From contig NZ_JANJXQ010000003.1 of the NCBI RefSeq assembly GCF_024708915.1, positions 1 to 64,000 on the forward strand: a stretch of 64,000 nt of DNA. Direction: 5' to 3'. Shown piece by piece: positions 44,842 to 63,573 of this stretch. A program made the position numbers and the translations under genes. Position 1 is the first letter of the stretch. Every line of letters begins with the position of its first letter. This stretch comes from Thiobacillus sp. (GTDB taxonomy: Bacteria > Pseudomonadota > Gammaproteobacteria > Burkholderiales > Thiobacillaceae). The notes under the pieces were generated by a model. It saw only the letters and a list, made by a program, of their open reading frames with translations. It ran no database searches and was not told the DNA's origin.

Positions 44842-45305
44842 AACCGGGCCGCATCGAGTCCATCCTGCTGGCCGTCCTGCTGACGGTTTCGCTGCCGGCG
44901 CAGGCCGACGAAGCGGCGCAGCCCAACGCGGACGACGCCGTCATCGAGCAGCGCCTGGTCGATCTGGCGGAAGACCTGCGCTGCCTGGTCTGCCAGAACG
45001 AGTCCCTGGCCGGCTCGCAAGCCGCGCTGGCGGAAGACCTGCGGCGCGAGATTCGCGCGCAGATGAAGGCCGGCAAAGACGACCGCGAGGTCGTCGCCTA
45101 TCTCACCGAACGCTATGGCGATTTCGTGCTGTACCGTCCGCCGTTCAAGCCGGTGACCTGGTTGCTCTGGCTGGGCCCCGCGCTGTTCCTGGGCATCGGC
45201 GGCGGCGCCTGGGTCATGACTCTGCGGCGACGCCGCGACATGCAGGCCGCCCCGCTGGACGAGACAAAACGCGCCGCCGCCGCTCAACTTCTGGAAGAAA
45301 AATGA
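44838..45305 (+). CDS. ccmH: Cytochrome c maturation protein CcmH
   Basis: 155 residues. Signal peptide, then the redox motif LRCLVCQNESLAGSQA (CLVC), DLRREIRAQMKAG, LTERYGDFVLYRPP and one C-terminal membrane helix. It is the short form, so the TPR part is the separate gene ccmI directly after, overlapping by 4 nt. Confidence 0.95.
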   Translation: MKPGRIESILLAVLLTVSLPAQADEAAQPNADDAVIEQRLVDLAEDLRCLVCQNESLAGSQAALAEDLRREIRAQMKAGKDDREVVAYLTERYGDFVLYRPPFKPVTWLLWLGPALFLGIGGGAWVMTLRRRRDMQAAPLDETKRAAAAQLLEEK

Positions 45306-46582
45306 ACCCGTTCTGGACCGTGTCCCTGTTCTGGATTGCCGCCGCCGTCTGCATCGTCGTTGCCCTGGCCTTCGTGTTGCCCCCCTTGTTGCGCGCGCGG
45401 GGCGGGGCAGGCAAGGCTGCCCGGCGCGACGTCAATATCGCCGTTTACCGGGACCAGATGAAGGAAATGGAAGCCGATCGCGCCAGCGGCCTGCTGCCCG
45501 AGGCGCAGTACCAAAGCGCCAGGCTGGAACTGGAAACCCGCCTGGCCGACGATGCCCTGGGCGCGGAAGAGCGTCCCGAACCCGCCCCGTCCGGCAGCCG
45601 CACGCTGGGGTATGCCCTGGGCGCCGTGTTGCCCGCCGCCGCCTTCGCGCTCTATTACTGGCTGGGCAACCCCGCGTCCCTGCTTGCCATTGCCGATGCG
45701 CAATCCGCTACGGCCCATTCCGCCATGGCCGGCGCGGCGAACGGGCATGATTTCATGGACCTGATCCGCAAAGTGGAAGAAAAAACCCGGGCCAATCCGG
45801 CTGACGGCGAGGCATGGTCCATGCTGGCCCGCTCCTACGCGGCGACGGAGCGCTGGCCCGAGGCGCTGCAGGCATACGAAAGGGCGGCCGGCCTCTTGCC
45901 GCGGGATGCGTCGGTGCTGTCCGGCTATGCCGAGGCGCTGGCCATCGCCAACCGGTTCGTGCTGGCAGGCAGGCCGATGGAACTGGTGCGGCAGGCGCTG
46001 GAGATCGATCCCGAAGACCTCAAGGCCCTGGAAATGGCCGGCTTCAATGCCTTGCAGGAAGGCGACTTTCCCCGGGCCAGCGTGTATCTGAAGCGCATGC
46101 ATGGCTTGCTGCCGCCGGAATCGCCGGTTGCCGAGAGCGTCCTGGCCGCGCTGAGGGAAGCCGAACGGCTGGCCCAGCCGGGGGTGCCTGGAGCGGCTAG
46201 TCCGCCTCCCGCCGACGGCGGGGCGGTGCCGATTGCCGCGGGCGCAACGATCCGCGGCAGCGTCGACGTCGCTCCGGCGCTCAAGTCCGGCCTCGCGGAG
46301 ACGGACGTGCTTTTCCTCTTCGCGCGTTCGGACCCGGGCGGCCCGCCGGTTGCCGCGATCCGCGCGAGCGCCGGCCAGCTGCCGCTGGAGTTCGAACTCG
46401 ACGACAGGTCGGCGATGAATCCCGGCAATACCCTTTCGCAACACAGGCAGGTGACGCTGGTGGCGCGCCTTTCCCGATCCGGCAACCCGATGGCCCAGCC
46501 GGGCGATCTGGAGGGCGCCGCCGCCAACGTGACGGTGGGCGCGAGCGGCGTGAAAATCCTGATCGACCGGCGCCGCCCCTGA
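45302..46582 (+). CDS. ccmI: Cytochrome c maturation TPR protein CcmI
   Basis: 426 residues. Two N-terminal helices flank a cytoplasmic loop (RRDVNIAVYRDQMKEMEADR) typical of CcmI/CycH. TPR repeats (EAWSMLARSYAATERWPEAL, DLKALEMAGFNALQEGDFPR) then bind apocytochrome c C-termini. A C-terminal beta domain (VDVAPALKSGLAETDVLFLF) completes it. Last gene of the ccm operon. Confidence 0.93.
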   Translation: MNPFWTVSLFWIAAAVCIVVALAFVLPPLLRARGGAGKAARRDVNIAVYRDQMKEMEADRASGLLPEAQYQSARLELETRLADDALGAEERPEPAPSGSRTLGYALGAVLPAAAFALYYWLGNPASLLAIADAQSATAHSAMAGAANGHDFMDLIRKVEEKTRANPADGEAWSMLARSYAATERWPEALQAYERAAGLLPRDASVLSGYAEALAIANRFVLAGRPMELVRQALEIDPEDLKALEMAGFNALQEGDFPRASVYLKRMHGLLPPESPVAESVLAALREAERLAQPGVPGAASPPPADGGAVPIAAGATIRGSVDVAPALKSGLAETDVLFLFARSDPGGPPVAAIRASAGQLPLEFELDDRSAMNPGNTLSQHRQVTLVARLSRSGNPMAQPGDLEGAAANVTVGASGVKILIDRRRP

Positions 46583-46637
46583 CGTGCTCCAAAGCCATAC
46601 CCGGCCGCGGATCCGGGCCGCGGCGGCCGACGCGTCA

Positions 46638-49173
<2,536 letters not shown>

Positions 49174-49250
49174 TCCGCGACGAGGCGAAGCAACGTGAAG
49201 ATCATTCGTCGTGAACTTCGCACCCTTCGCGGACAAAAATTGAATTTTGA

Positions 49251-54090
<4,840 letters not shown>

Positions 54091-54114
54091 ACAAGAGGAA
54101 TGTAGGGAAGAGAC

Positions 54115-54984
54115 ATGAAAAAAGTAACCAAAGCCGTATTTCCGGTCGCGGGGCTGGGCACCCGCTTCCTGCCGGCCACCAAGGCCAGCCCCAAGGAAAT
54201 GCTGCCCATCGTCGACAAGCCGCTGATCCAGTACGCGGTGGAGGAGGCGATGGAAGCCGGCATCACCGACATCATCTTCATCAGCAGCCGTACCAAGCGC
54301 ACGGTCGAAGACCACTTCGACAAGGCTTACGAACTGGAAACCGAACTGGAAACGCGCGGCAAGAAGCGGGTGCTGGAACTCGTGCAGTCGATCCGCCCAA
54401 ACCACGTCAACTTCATCTACATCCGCCAGGCCGAGGCGCTGGGGCTGGGCCATGCGGTGCTGTGTGCGCAGCCTGTGGTCGGGAATGAACCCTTTGCGGT
54501 CATCCTCGCCGACGACCTCATCGATGGCAATCCTCCCGTGATGAAGCAGATGGTCGACCAGTACAGTTATTACCAGTGCTCGGTGCTCGGCGTGCAGCAG
54601 GTGGCCCCGGAGGAGACGGCATCCTACGGCATCGTCGATGCCAGCCCCATGGCGGAGCGGGTGTCGCGGGTGAATGCCATCGTCGAGAAGCCGAAGCCGG
54701 AGGAGGCACCGTCGACACTCGGCGTGGTGGGGCGCTACATTCTCACCCCGCGCATCTTCCACCATATCCAGCATCTCAAGCCCGGTGCGGGCGGCGAGTT
54801 CCAGTTGACCGACGCCATCGCGGCGCTCTTGAAGGAACAACAGGTTCTGGCCTACGCCTACGACGGCATCCGCTACGACTGCGGCAGCAAGCTCGGCTAC
54901 CTGCAGGCGACGGTGGAATACGCCCTCAAGCACAGCGAAGTCAGCGAGGACTTCGCTGCCTACCTGAAACAACGCGTTTGCTGA
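54115..54984 (+). CDS. galU: UTP-glucose-1-phosphate uridylyltransferase
   Basis: 289 residues. Makes UDP-glucose. Motifs [50 protein letters not shown] and [11 protein letters not shown]. Starts 24 bp after ligA. Its stop is 1 bp from that of the convergent gene nnr. Confidence 0.97.
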   Translation: MKKVTKAVFPVAGLGTRFLPATKASPKEMLPIVDKPLIQYAVEEAMEAGITDIIFISSRTKRTVEDHFDKAYELETELETRGKKRVLELVQSIRPNHVNFIYIRQAEALGLGHAVLCAQPVVGNEPFAVILADDLIDGNPPVMKQMVDQYSYYQCSVLGVQQVAPEETASYGIVDASPMAERVSRVNAIVEKPKPEEAPSTLGVVGRYILTPRIFHHIQHLKPGAGGEFQLTDAIAALLKEQQVLAYAYDGIRYDCGSKLGYLQATVEYALKHSEVSEDFAAYLKQRVC

Positions 54985-54985
54985 A

Positions 54986-56380
54986 TCAGCCGCCGGGCTG
55001 GCCGTGCAGCCAGACGGCAGTTTCGAGCGCGTCGCCCGCAGCCAGCCCCTGCGCGATCAGCGCCGCCGCCATGCCGGCGAGGCGGTCGCCGGAGCCCGCC
55101 TGCGCCAACCACGGCCCGCCCGTGGTGTTGATCGCATAGCGGCCGTCCGGATGGGTGATCACGGTCCCCACGCCCTTGAGCGCGATGTGCGCACGGTACT
55201 GTGTGCTTAGCCGCAGCGCCGCTTCGATCCGGCTTTCCTGAATCGCCGCGACCGAGGTGCCGAGCAGGCGCGCCGCTTCGCCTGGATGCGGGGTGAGCAG
55301 CGTGGGCGCAGTGCGGTGTGCGACGTGCCCTGCGAGTTCGGCATCGATGGCGAGCAGGTTGAGCGCGTCGGCGTCCAGCAGCAGGGGGCCGGGCGCATCG
55401 AGTGCGGCGGACAGCAGCGCATGCGCGCGCGTTGTCTGCGCCAGCCCGGGGCCGATCACCAGTACGCCAGGCGGAGTGGCGGCCAGCGACTCCGGTGTGG
55501 CGAGCATCAGCCGCGGCTCGCCGTAATCGACGACGAGGCGCTCATCGAGCGTGCCGACCGTCACCATCCCGGCGCCCTGTGCCAGCGCCGCGCGGCCGGC
55601 GATGAGGCAGGCGCCGACCATCCCCGGCGCACCACCGATCACGCCGACATGGCCGAACGACCCCTTGTGGCTGTTCTTCAGGCGCGGTGGCAGCCGATGG
55701 CGGCGCTCCAGTTGGGTCAGCGCGATACCGGGTGTAGCGGGCAGGGTGTCGACGCCGAGCGTGTCGAGATGCAGCGTGCCGGCATGGTCCGGACCGTCGG
55801 CGGTGAGCAGGCCGGGTTTCAGGCCGAGAAAAGTGAGCGTGTGGTCGGCGCGCACGGCGCAGCCGCGCACCGTCCCGGTGTCGGCGTCGAGCCCGCTCGG
55901 CGCGTCGAGCGCGAGGGTCGGGCAGTCCATGGCGTTGACCGCGGCGATCCAGCGCGCCAGCTCGCCTTCGATATTGCGTTCGAGGCCGACGCCGAACAGC
56001 CCGTCGACGACCAGGCCGAAGCGCTGCGTGCCGGGAATGTCCGGCAGCACTGTACCGCCATCTTGCAGCCATCCGGTCCACGCGCGCGCAGCGTCCGGTG
56101 GCAGGCGCGCGGGGTCGGCACGGCTCACCAGCACCACGCGAAAGCCCTGGGTCCGCAGCAGCCGGGCCGCGACCACCGCGTCGCCGCCATTGTTGCCCGG
56201 CCCCGCCAGCAGCAGCACCGGCTCGCCGGTGTCGGCGGCGAGCGCGGCGGCGAGTTCGGCCGTTGCCGCGCCTGCGCGCGGCATCAGGGGCGTGTCCGGG
56301 TGCGCCGCCGCCCAGGCCCGGTCGATGGCCTGGATGTCAGCGGCGTTGAAGAGCGGCGGCGAGGCGGGTGCGAGCGGCAT
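54986..56380 (-). CDS. nnr: Bifunctional NAD(P)H-hydrate epimerase / ADP-dependent dehydratase
   Basis: 464 residues; repairs hydrated NAD(P)H. YjeF_N epimerase domain (about 1-210: LLLAGPGNNGGDAVVAARLL, LALDAPSGLDADTG) is fused to a ribokinase-like dehydratase (about 220-464: GSFGHVGVIGGAPGMVGA, LLTPHPGEAARLLG, WLAQAGSGDRLAGMAAALI). Only minus-strand gene between 14.4 and 64 kb. Confidence 0.95.
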   Translation of the reverse strand: MPLAPASPPLFNAADIQAIDRAWAAAHPDTPLMPRAGAATAELAAALAADTGEPVLLLAGPGNNGGDAVVAARLLRTQGFRVVLVSRADPARLPPDAARAWTGWLQDGGTVLPDIPGTQRFGLVVDGLFGVGLERNIEGELARWIAAVNAMDCPTLALDAPSGLDADTGTVRGCAVRADHTLTFLGLKPGLLTADGPDHAGTLHLDTLGVDTLPATPGIALTQLERRHRLPPRLKNSHKGSFGHVGVIGGAPGMVGACLIAGRAALAQGAGMVTVGTLDERLVVDYGEPRLMLATPESLAATPPGVLVIGPGLAQTTRAHALLSAALDAPGPLLLDADALNLLAIDAELAGHVAHRTAPTLLTPHPGEAARLLGTSVAAIQESRIEAALRLSTQYRAHIALKGVGTVITHPDGRYAINTTGGPWLAQAGSGDRLAGMAAALIAQGLAAGDALETAVWLHGQPGG

Positions 56381-56470
56381 GAGCGGGGTTGCGGACCGGA
56401 TGGCGGAATCTTAGCAGGCGCGGTCCGATGGACTAGACTGAGTTCATTGCTCCGATCCGGAGGAAGCGTC

Positions 56471-56713
56471 ATGGAAACCCCACCTCGAACTCCTGCGGGC
56501 GCGCCGGTGGCCACCTGCTCCGACGATGCCGTCTGCACAGTGCTGACGTGTGCGGTCTGTCTGGTGGAAGTGCCGCCCGATTCGATCAATCTGGCCGACG
56601 CGCAGGATTATGTGCACCATTTCTGCGGACTCGACTGCCTCGACCAGTGGCGGCGTCGGGCGGAGCAACGGAGCGAGCCGCCCGGCGAGCCGAAGGGGGA
56701 TCGGCTAAAATAG
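56471..56713 (+). CDS. Small Cys-rich protein, DUF3330-like
   Basis: 80 residues. CAVCLVEVPPDSINL is followed by DYVHHFCGLDCLDQW: paired cysteines and a His that probably form a zinc site. The CxVC...E(I/V)P...DYVxHFCGxxC pattern matches DUF3330, known from proteins near mercury- and toluene-type transposon genes, but no transposon is present here. It lies in the gap between nnr (divergent) and purL. GGAGGAAGCGTC precedes the ATG. Function unknown. Confidence 0.7.
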   Translation: METPPRTPAGAPVATCSDDAVCTVLTCAVCLVEVPPDSINLADAQDYVHHFCGLDCLDQWRRRAEQRSEPPGEPKGDRLK

Positions 56714-56740
56714 CGCCTTTGCCCGTTCGCAAAGACGCTC

Positions 56741-59700
56741 ATGCCTGCCCTCGTCTCCCTCCCCGGCGCAGCCGCGCTGTCACCGTTCCGTCTCGACAAG
56801 ATCCGCCGTGAGGCGGCGGCGCGGGGCCTCGACCTGGGTACGCTGGCGGCGCGCCACTGGCATTTTCTCGAAGTGGAGGGCGCGCTCGACGCCGCGCAGC
56901 GGGCCCAGCTGGAACAGGCGCTTGATTACGGTACGCCGACCGATACGCCGACTGCCGACGACCCGCTGATCCTCGTCACACCGCGCCCCGGCACGATCTC
57001 GCCGTGGTCGTCGAAAGCCACCGATATTCTCCGCAACTGCGGCCTCGGCAACATCCGCCGCATCGAGCGGGGCGTTGCCTATCACGTGCGGGATGCCGCC
57101 GGCCGGCCGCTGTCGGACGACGCGCGCGCGCGCCTGCTGCCGCTCCTGCACGACCGCATGACCGAGGCGGTGATGACGCTTGCCGACGTCGATCAGCTGT
57201 TCCGCCATGTGGCGCCGCGGGAGCTCACGCGCGTGGATATCCTCGCGGGCGGCCGGGGCGCGCTGGAAGCCGCCAACCGCGAACTCGGCCTCGCGCTGTC
57301 GGACGACGAGGTCGAGTACCTGGTCGACAACTTCACCCGCATGGGGCGCAACCCTACCGACGTCGAGCTGATGATGTTCGCGCAGGCCAATTCCGAGCAT
57401 TGCCGTCACAAGATCTTCAATGCCGACTGGGTGATCGACGGCGTGGCGCAGGCGGGCTCGTTGTTCGGCATGATCCGCGACACCCACGCCGCGCATCCCG
57501 GCGGCACGGTGGTGGCGTATTCAGACAATTCATCGGTGATCGAGGGCGCCGAGACCCAGCGTTTCTATCCGCGCGCGGACGGCAGCTACGCCTACAGCAG
57601 TGAGCTGACTCACGTGCTGATGAAGGTCGAGACGCATAACCATCCCACCGCCATTTCGCCTTTCCCTGGCGCTGCGACCGGCAGCGGCGGCGAGATACGC
57701 GACGAGGGCGCGACCGGCATCGGTTCCAAGCCCAAGGCGGGCCTGTGCGGCTTCTCCGTTTCCAATCTCGACATTCCCGGCTACACCCAGCCTTGGGAGG
57801 CGGAGGCCTACGGCAAGCCCGACCGCATCGTCAGCCCGCTCGCGATCATGCTCGAAGGCCCGATCGGTGCGGCGGCATTCAACAACGAATTCGGTCGCCC
57901 CAACATCGCCGGCTATTTCCGCACCTTCGAGGAAACCGTGGCGGGGCAGCGCCGCGGCTACCACAAACCCATCATGCTGGCGGGCGGTGTCGGCAGCATC
58001 CGCGCCGACCACGTGCACAAGAAGCTGCTGCCCACCGGCACGCTGCTCATCCAGCTGGGTGGTCCGGGCATGCTGATCGGGCTGGGTGGCGGCGCCGCCT
58101 CGTCGATGGACACCGGCGCGAATGCCGCCGACCTCGACTTCGACTCGGTGCAGCGCGGTAATCCTGAAATGGAGCGGCGCGCGCAGGAAGTGATCGACCG
58201 CTGCTGGCAACTCGGTGAGGCCAACCCCATCCTATCCATTCACGACGTCGGCGCCGGCGGTCTGTCCAATGCGCTGCCTGAACTGGTGCACGGTGGTGGC
58301 CGCGGCGGACGCTTCGAACTGCGCGCCGCGCCGTCGGAGGAATCCGGCATGTCGCCGCGCGAGATCTGGTGCAACGAGGCGCAGGAGCGCTACGTGCTGG
58401 CGATTCCGCCCGGGCGCCTGGATGAGTTCCGCGCGATCTGCGAGCGCGAGCGCTGCCCGTTCGCGGTGCTGGGCGAGGCCACCGCGGAGAACCACCTGCT
58501 GGTGACCGACCGCCATTTCGGCAACGCGCCGGTCGACGTCGGCCTCGACGTCATTCTCGGAAAACCGCCGAAGATGACGCGCGACGTGGTGCACCAGCCA
58601 GCCTTGCCCGCGCCGCTCGCGCTCGACGGCATCGAACTGAAGGATGCCGTCTACCGCGTGCTTGCGATGCCGGGCGTGGCCTCCAAGATGTTTCTGATTT
58701 CCATCGGCGACCGCAGCGTCGGCGGGCTGACCGCGCGCGACCAGTGTGTGGGGCCGTGGCAGGTGCCGGTGGCGGACTGCGCCATCACCCTGGCGGGCTA
58801 CCGCACCACGCAGGGCGAGGCGTTCTCCATCGGCGAGCGTGCGCCGATGGCGCTGATCGACGCGCCCGCGTCGGGACGCATGGCGGTTGTCGAGGCGATC
58901 ACCAACCTTGCCGCCGCGCGCATCGACGGTCTCGGCAAGGTGAAGCTGTCGGCCAACTGGATGGCGCCGGCGGGGCACCCCGGCGAGGATGCCGCGCTGT
59001 TCGATACCGTCGCCGCCGTATCGCAGTATTGCCAGGCACTCGGCGTGTCGATTCCGGTCGGCAAGGATTCGATGAGCATGAAGTCGGTGTGGCAGGAGGG
59101 TGCGGAGAAGAAGTCGGTGACTTCGCCGATCTCGCTGGTGATTTCGGCGTTTGCCATCACGCCGGATGCGACGCGGCACCTGACGCCCCAGCTGCGCACC
59201 GACGCCGGCGACACCGACCTCGTCCTCATCGATCTCGGTCTGGGCAGGAACCGTCTGGGCGCATCGAGCTTCGCGCAGGCGTTCAAGCAGGTCGGCGACC
59301 GCTGCCCGGATGCGCCGGCGCCCGCGCTGCTCGCCGCCTTTTTCGACACCGTTCAGGCGCTCAATGGTGCGGGCAAGCTGCTCGCCTATCACGATCGCTC
59401 TGACGGCGGACTCTTCGCCGCGCTGTGCGAGATGGCCTTCGCAGGCCATTGCGGGATCGACGTCGATGTCGACGAACTGTGCTCCGAAAAGATCCGCCTG
59501 GACGTCGAGGATGAAGGATTGCCCGAACCGGTCGACGCGGACACGCGCGGTTATACCGAGCGCATTTTCAACGTCCTCTTCAGCGAGGAGACAGGAGCCG
59601 TGCTGCAGGTGCGCCGGACGGACACCGCGGCGGTGATGCGGGCTTTCTTCGATGCCGGCCTGCGCGCCGAGTTTTTTGTCATCGGCGAGCCGAATGCCAC

Positions 59701-60694
59701 CGACCGTGTGCGTATCCGTCGCAAGGAACGGATAATTCTCGACGAGGCGCGTACCGATCTGCAAGGCGCTTGGGCGCGCACCAGCTGCGAGATGGCGAAG
59801 CTGCGTGACAACCCGGCGTGCGCGGAGGAGGAGTTTGCCACCCATGCGGACGCGGCCGATCCCGGCCTGCACTATGCGCTCACCTTCGATTCCGACGAGG
59901 ATGTCGCCGCGCCCTTCATCGCCAGCGGCGCACGGCCGCGCGTCGCGGTGCTGCGCGAGCAGGGCGTCAACGGTCAGGTCGAGATGGCGGCTGCGTTCGA
60001 TGCCGCCGGCTTCGCCGCAGTCGACGTTCACATGAGCGATATCCTGTCCGGCCGCGTCAGCCTCGCCGGTTTCGCCGGTCTCGCCGCCTGCGGCGGCTTC
60101 AGCTACGGTGACGTGCTCGGCGCGGGTGGGGGCTGGGCCAAGTCTATCCTGTTCAACCCGCGCGCGCGGGACGAGTTTTCGGCCTTTTTCGGCCGTGCCG
60201 ATACCTTTGCGTTGGGCGTATGCAACGGCTGCCAGATGATGAGCCAGTTGCACGACCTCATTCCCGGTGCGGAGGCGTGGCCTCGCTTCGAGCGCAACCT
60301 GTCGGAGCAGTTCGAAGCGCGCTTCGTGCAGGTCGAAGTGCTGGACTCGCCCTCCATATTCTTTGCGGGCATGGCCGGTTCCGCAATGCCGATCGCGGTA
60401 TCGCACGGCGAGGGGCGGGTAGTGTTCCGCGAGGCAGCACACGCAGCCGCGGCATATGCGACGCTGCGCTATGTCGACCATGACGGCGTACCGGCACAAA
60501 CCTATCCATACAACCCCAATGGCTCGCCTTGGGGGCTGACCGGATTCACCACGTCAGACGGCCGTTTCGGCATTCTCATGCCGCATCCCGAGCGGGTGTT
60601 CCGTGCCGCCCAGCTGTCGTGGAAACCCGACGACATGCAGGGCGCCGGACCGTGGTTGCGCATGTTTCGCAATGCACGCCGTGCGGTTGGGTGA
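56741..60694 (+). CDS. purL: Phosphoribosylformylglycinamidine synthase
   Basis: 1317 residues, the long single-chain form. Fourth step of purine synthesis: FGAR, glutamine and ATP to FGAM. An N-terminal PurS-like part is followed by the catalytic core ([80 protein letters not shown]). The C-terminal glutaminase has [12 protein letters not shown] (nucleophile Cys) and [16 protein letters not shown] at 56706 may be the -10 of its promoter. Confidence 0.98.
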   Translation: MPALVSLPGAAALSPFRLDKIRREAAARGLDLGTLAARHWHFLEVEGALDAAQRAQLEQALDYGTPTDTPTADDPLILVTPRPGTISPWSSKATDILRNCGLGNIRRIERGVAYHVRDAAGRPLSDDARARLLPLLHDRMTEAVMTLADVDQLFRHVAPRELTRVDILAGGRGALEAANRELGLALSDDEVEYLVDNFTRMGRNPTDVELMMFAQANSEHCRHKIFNADWVIDGVAQAGSLFGMIRDTHAAHPGGTVVAYSDNSSVIEGAETQRFYPRADGSYAYSSELTHVLMKVETHNHPTAISPFPGAATGSGGEIRDEGATGIGSKPKAGLCGFSVSNLDIPGYTQPWEAEAYGKPDRIVSPLAIMLEGPIGAAAFNNEFGRPNIAGYFRTFEETVAGQRRGYHKPIMLAGGVGSIRADHVHKKLLPTGTLLIQLGGPGMLIGLGGGAASSMDTGANAADLDFDSVQRGNPEMERRAQEVIDRCWQLGEANPILSIHDVGAGGLSNALPELVHGGGRGGRFELRAAPSEESGMSPREIWCNEAQERYVLAIPPGRLDEFRAICERERCPFAVLGEATAENHLLVTDRHFGNAPVDVGLDVILGKPPKMTRDVVHQPALPAPLALDGIELKDAVYRVLAMPGVASKMFLISIGDRSVGGLTARDQCVGPWQVPVADCAITLAGYRTTQGEAFSIGERAPMALIDAPASGRMAVVEAITNLAAARIDGLGKVKLSANWMAPAGHPGEDAALFDTVAAVSQYCQALGVSIPVGKDSMSMKSVWQEGAEKKSVTSPISLVISAFAITPDATRHLTPQLRTDAGDTDLVLIDLGLGRNRLGASSFAQAFKQVGDRCPDAPAPALLAAFFDTVQALNGAGKLLAYHDRSDGGLFAALCEMAFAGHCGIDVDVDELCSEKIRLDVEDEGLPEPVDADTRGYTERIFNVLFSEETGAVLQVRRTDTAAVMRAFFDAGLRAEFFVIGEPNATDRVRIRRKERIILDEARTDLQGAWARTSCEMAKLRDNPACAEEEFATHADAADPGLHYALTFDSDEDVAAPFIASGARPRVAVLREQGVNGQVEMAAAFDAAGFAAVDVHMSDILSGRVSLAGFAGLAACGGFSYGDVLGAGGGWAKSILFNPRARDEFSAFFGRADTFALGVCNGCQMMSQLHDLIPGAEAWPRFERNLSEQFEARFVQVEVLDSPSIFFAGMAGSAMPIAVSHGEGRVVFREAAHAAAAYATLRYVDHDGVPAQTYPYNPNGSPWGLTGFTTSDGRFGILMPHPERVFRAAQLSWKPDDMQGAGPWLRMFRNARRAVG

Positions 60695-60750
60695 CCTGTC
60701 TCAATGTGCGAGAATCCAAAACTTTGCCTAACCGGATTGGTTGATTGTTC

Positions 60751-63570
60751 ATGAACGACTCCCAGACCCTGCTGACGGATGACGATCTGCGTGCCCAGGT
60801 CAAGCTCCTGGGCACGTTGCTTGGACAGGTACTGCTGCAGTTCGCCGGTGAGGAGGTGTTCGAGGCGGTGGAAACGTTGCGCCGCGGCTTCGCCGAGCTG
60901 CACCAGCACGAAGACCAGCAGCGCCGCTCCGAGCTGATGGCGATGATCGACGCCATGCCCGCGGAGAAGGTGGAACTCGTCGTGCGCGCTTTTTCCAGCT
61001 ACTTCATGCTGGTCAATGTCGCCGAGGAAAGTTACGCATACCGCAACCGACGCCGCCTGCTGTCGCACAGCCTCGCGCTGTGGGAAGGTTCGTTCGACCG
61101 CACGCTGGAGCAATTCCGCGCGCAGGGTATTTCCGTGGCCACGCTGCAGAGCATGGTCGATCGCCTTCACTATGCGCCGGTGTTCACGGCCCACCCCACC
61201 GAAGCGCGCCGCCGTGCGGTGATGGAGGGTATGCGCCGCATCTTCCTGATTTGCGACCAGCTTTACCATTCCACGCTGGGGATCAACGACCGTCGCGAAC
61301 TGGAAAGCCAGCTCGCCGCCGAAATCCAGGTGATGTGGCGCACCGACGAATTGCGAAGTGCCAAACTTGAAGTACGCGATGAGGTGCGCAATGGCCTCTA
61401 TTACGTGCGCGAGAGCCTGTTCGAGGCGGTGCCGCGTGCCTACCAGTTTTTCGAGAGGGCGCTGCGCAAGCACTACGGCACTACACCGGAGGGCGATGCG
61501 GTCATCCGCGTTCCGAGCTTCATCCGTTTCGGTTCCTGGATCGGTGGCGACCGCGATGGCAATCCCTTCGTGACCGCCGATGTGACCGAGTGGACCGTCC
61601 ATCGGCAGATGCAGGAGGCGCTCACTGAATACCGCGCACGCGTGCTCGAGCTCAAGCAGACACTCACCCACAGCAGCGGCTGGTGCACGCCGGCGGCGGA
61701 TTTCCTCGAACGGCTACGCGCTTACGAGGACGCATTCGGCGAGCAGGTGTTTCGCGGGACCGCAGTCCAGCTCTACAGCCGCGAACCCTATCGGCGCATG
61801 GCGGCGTTGATGCTCGCACGGCTGGACGCCAATCTCGCGTACATTCGGCAGGCGCTGGCGGGTGTGCCGAGTTTTACCTCGCATCTCGCGTATGAGAACG
61901 CCGCTGCCTTCCTGCATGATCTTCATCTCGTGCGCCACTCACTCATCAGCCACGGCGACCGCATCGTTGCGGTGCAGCACCTGCAGGGGCTGATCCGTCT
62001 GGTGGAAAGCTTCGGTTTTCACCTGCTGCAACTCGACATCCGCCAGGAATCGACCGTGCACACACGTGCCGCTACAGCGATCCTGAAGCAGATCGACCCC
62101 GATTTTGACTATGCAGGCGCCGACGAGGCTGCACGCCTGCAGCGGCTCGCGGCGTGGATCGGCCACATCGACCCGATCGAGTTCGACGACGCACGCCTCG
62201 ACGACGAGGCGCGCGAGACGCTTGCGGTGTTCCGCCGCATGGCCAAGCTGCAGGCGGAGATCGGCGATGATGTGTTCGGTGCCTACGTCATTTCCATGAC
62301 CCACAGCGCTTCACACGTCATGGAAGTCATGCTGCTGGCGCGCTTGGTCGGGCTGGCGGGGCACACGGGGGATGGCTGGGCCTGCCGGATCCTCGTCGCG
62401 CCGCTGTTCGAAACGGTTGACGACCTGCAGCGCAGCCAGGCGATCCTCGATCAGCTACTGTCGAACCCGGTCTACCGTGGACTCGTGGCGGCCAACGGCA
62501 ATCGCCAGGAAGTCATGCTCGGCTATTCGGACTCATGCAAGGACGGTGGCATCCTGGCATCCAACTGGAATCTCTACCAGGCACAGCTTTCGATCATTGC
62601 GCTGGCGCGCCGACACGGTGTCGAGTGCCGGCTGTTCCATGGTCGTGGCGGTACCGTTGGCCGCGGTGGCGGCCCCACCCACGACGCGATCCTGTCGCAG
62701 CCGCCTGGCACCGTGAACGGCGAGATCAAGTTCACCGAGCAGGGCGAGATGCTTTACTACAAATACGGCAATCCGGAGACGGCCAGTTACGAGATCGGCA
62801 TGGGTGTCACCGGCCTGATGAAGGCGAGCACCACTGCGCTGGCGCAGAGCGAGGTGTGTTATCCGGAAGAATTTCTCACCAACATGCGCGACATCGCGGC
62901 GGCTGGCGAGGACGCCTACCGTGGATTGCTTGGCATGGAAGGCTTCATCGATTATTTCTACGAGAGCACGCCGGTTGCCGAGATCGGCAAGCTCAACATA
63001 GGCAGCCGGCCGTCGCACCGCAAGAAGGCCGATCGATCGCTCGGCTCGATCCGTGCGATCCCCTGGGTGTTCGGCTGGGCGCAGTCGCGCCACACCCTGC
63101 CCGCGTGGTATGGCATCGGCAGCGCGCTGAAACGCTTCGCCGATGCGCACCCCGATGCGCTCGCGCAACTGCAGGCGATGCACCGTGAGTGGCCGTTCTT
63201 CCGTGGGTTGTTGTCCAACGTGCAGATGGCGTTGACCAAGGCAGACCTCGAGATCGCCGAGGAATACGCACGGCTGTGCGAACATCCCAATGCGCAGCGC
63301 GTCTACCGGGCTATCGTCGACGAATTCGGGCTGACTGTCGAATGGGTGCGGCAGGTGGCTCAGATCGCTGCACTCCTCGAAGACAACCAGCCGCTGGCGC
63401 TGTCACTGTCGCGGCGGCGTCCCTACATCGACCCGATCAATCATATCCAGGTGCGGATGCTGAAGCGCTACCGTAGCGGGGGTGTGGCGGAAGTCGAGCA
63501 GGACTCCTGGCTGACGCCCCTGAAGCGTTCGATCAACGCGATTGCCGCGGGCATGCGAAACACCGGTTAG
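60751..63570 (+). CDS. ppc: Phosphoenolpyruvate carboxylase
   Basis: 939 residues. PEP plus bicarbonate to oxaloacetate, an anaplerotic step. FTAHPTEARRRAVMEGMRR (catalytic His), IGGDRDGNPFVTADVT, the glycine-rich FHGRGGTVGRGGGPTHDAIL loop and QPPGTVNGEIKFTEQGEM are intact. The ATG at 60751 is preferred to the TTG two codons upstream. Confidence 0.98.
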   Translation: MNDSQTLLTDDDLRAQVKLLGTLLGQVLLQFAGEEVFEAVETLRRGFAELHQHEDQQRRSELMAMIDAMPAEKVELVVRAFSSYFMLVNVAEESYAYRNRRRLLSHSLALWEGSFDRTLEQFRAQGISVATLQSMVDRLHYAPVFTAHPTEARRRAVMEGMRRIFLICDQLYHSTLGINDRRELESQLAAEIQVMWRTDELRSAKLEVRDEVRNGLYYVRESLFEAVPRAYQFFERALRKHYGTTPEGDAVIRVPSFIRFGSWIGGDRDGNPFVTADVTEWTVHRQMQEALTEYRARVLELKQTLTHSSGWCTPAADFLERLRAYEDAFGEQVFRGTAVQLYSREPYRRMAALMLARLDANLAYIRQALAGVPSFTSHLAYENAAAFLHDLHLVRHSLISHGDRIVAVQHLQGLIRLVESFGFHLLQLDIRQESTVHTRAATAILKQIDPDFDYAGADEAARLQRLAAWIGHIDPIEFDDARLDDEARETLAVFRRMAKLQAEIGDDVFGAYVISMTHSASHVMEVMLLARLVGLAGHTGDGWACRILVAPLFETVDDLQRSQAILDQLLSNPVYRGLVAANGNRQEVMLGYSDSCKDGGILASNWNLYQAQLSIIALARRHGVECRLFHGRGGTVGRGGGPTHDAILSQPPGTVNGEIKFTEQGEMLYYKYGNPETASYEIGMGVTGLMKASTTALAQSEVCYPEEFLTNMRDIAAAGEDAYRGLLGMEGFIDYFYESTPVAEIGKLNIGSRPSHRKKADRSLGSIRAIPWVFGWAQSRHTLPAWYGIGSALKRFADAHPDALAQLQAMHREWPFFRGLLSNVQMALTKADLEIAEEYARLCEHPNAQRVYRAIVDEFGLTVEWVRQVAQIAALLEDNQPLALSLSRRRPYIDPINHIQVRMLKRYRSGGVAEVEQDSWLTPLKRSINAIAAGMRNTG

Positions 63571-63573
63571 CGC

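Noticed and set aside
58232..60499. 755-codon minus-strand open frame over purL
   Set aside because: It is antisense to the clearly coding purL and shows no motif.
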